The translations under genes and the position numbers were made by a program. DNA of 64,000 nucleotides, from contig NZ_JAYGHW010000001.1 of assembly GCF_034932185.1 (NCBI RefSeq), forward strand, positions 96,816 to 160,815. The letters are read 5' to 3'. Source of the DNA: Spirulina sp034932185. Lineage in GTDB: Bacteria; Cyanobacteriota; Cyanobacteriia; Cyanobacteriales; Spirulinaceae. This document shows positions 63,814-64,000 of this stretch, piece after piece (positions within the stretch are counted from its first letter, which is position 1; each line of letters opens with the position of its first letter). Under the pieces are notes generated by a model. The model did no database searches. It worked only from the letters and a program-made list of their open reading frames with translations, and was not told the origin of the DNA.

Positions 63814-64000
63814 TCAATCTCTTTTAAACTGGTGAGATAATGGTAGATGCAAGCGATTAATATACAAATTCCCCTTCCCTCCCATCCGCATTACCCAATC
63901 TCCAAACACATGCTCTACCCGCACACGAGTCTTCGATTTCTCCCGGTTTGCCTCTTTTTGCGCCTCGCTCAAGGGATGCTTGCGGTATCCTCGCTCATGA
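63814..64000 (-). mobile_element. IS5-family transposase, C-terminal fragment (cut by window edge)
   Basis: Reading leftward from the window edge: HERGYRKHPLSEAQKEANRE, then KTRVRVEHVFGDWVMRMGGK, a conserved IS5 C-terminal signature. After GGKG the end (NLYINRLHLPLSHQFKRD) differs from the standard IS5 tail, suggesting an internal deletion or frameshift. The rest lies beyond the window. It may be inactive. Confidence 0.75.

Noticed and set aside
1..64000. tRNA, rRNA, tmRNA or RNase P genes
   Set aside because: I saw no cloverleaf T-loop or conserved rRNA core in the intergenic spaces; a covariance-model search would settle it.

Overview
The window is cyanobacterial chromosome. It encodes the photosystem II subunit PsbM, a cytochrome cM-like protein, Fe superoxide dismutase, a CPP1-like protein (DUF3353) and the Yfr1 small RNA. 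The palindrome GCGATCGC (HIP1), a cyanobacterial hallmark, recurs throughout except in a few patches. Large multidomain signalling proteins, CHAT proteases, short tandem repeats and dispersed palindromes fit a large-genome, probably filamentous or colonial species. I cannot name the genus. No rRNA, tRNA or CRISPR array was seen.

Layout. 1-5 kb: a cut integral membrane protein and a hybrid histidine kinase, then about 0.9 kb without a convincing gene. 5.6-13.6 kb: an acyl-CoA synthetase/acetyltransferase and a giant kinase-ATPase-GAF-GGDEF protein. 13.6-19.2 kb: cytochrome cM, a beta-helix/SLH protein, a TolC-type channel, a ferredoxin and psbM. 19.25-25.4 kb: an accessory islet bounded by 81-bp direct repeats that copy the 3' end of a neighbouring gene; it holds a TPR-CHAT protease, a ParDE-like pair, a lipoprotein and a membrane protein, and a broken toxin gene lies just outside. 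25.4-33.8 kb: an EI24 membrane protein, a cupin, a His-rich metallochaperone, a nucleotide cyclase ending in a globin domain, a glycosyltransferase, gpsA, a Nudix hydrolase and a small conserved protein. 34-39.7 kb: a second accessory stretch, AT-rich and free of HIP1, with a radical-SAM peptide-modification cluster (precursor, FxsB-like maturase, HExxH protein, small ORF), an NB-ARC protein and fused IS1/PIN remnants. 39.7-44.7 kb: rtcB, sodB, an OFA-type transporter, a gamma-glutamylcyclotransferase and a pentapeptide-repeat protein. 44.9-52 kb: a secreted TPS-DUF4347-CHAT protein and two paralogous coiled-coil proteins. 52-64 kb: a response regulator, CPP1, a HAD phosphatase, a pseudokinase-WD40-membrane-ankyrin protein, an HNH nuclease, an aldo/keto reductase, an exported protein, Yfr1, an M42 peptidase and an IS5-type fragment cut by the window edge.

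Functional themes. Several genes encode large sensors that turn a stimulus into phosphorylation or a cyclic nucleotide: the hybrid kinase, the GGDEF giant, the globin-cyclase and the WD40/ankyrin protein. Two CHAT proteases with intact His/Cys pairs, an NB-ARC ATPase and several toxin-antitoxin genes or fragments suggest conflict or cell-death functions. The most novel-looking parts are the FxsB/HExxH peptide cluster, the cyclase with a C-terminal globin, and the 81-bp-flanked islet.
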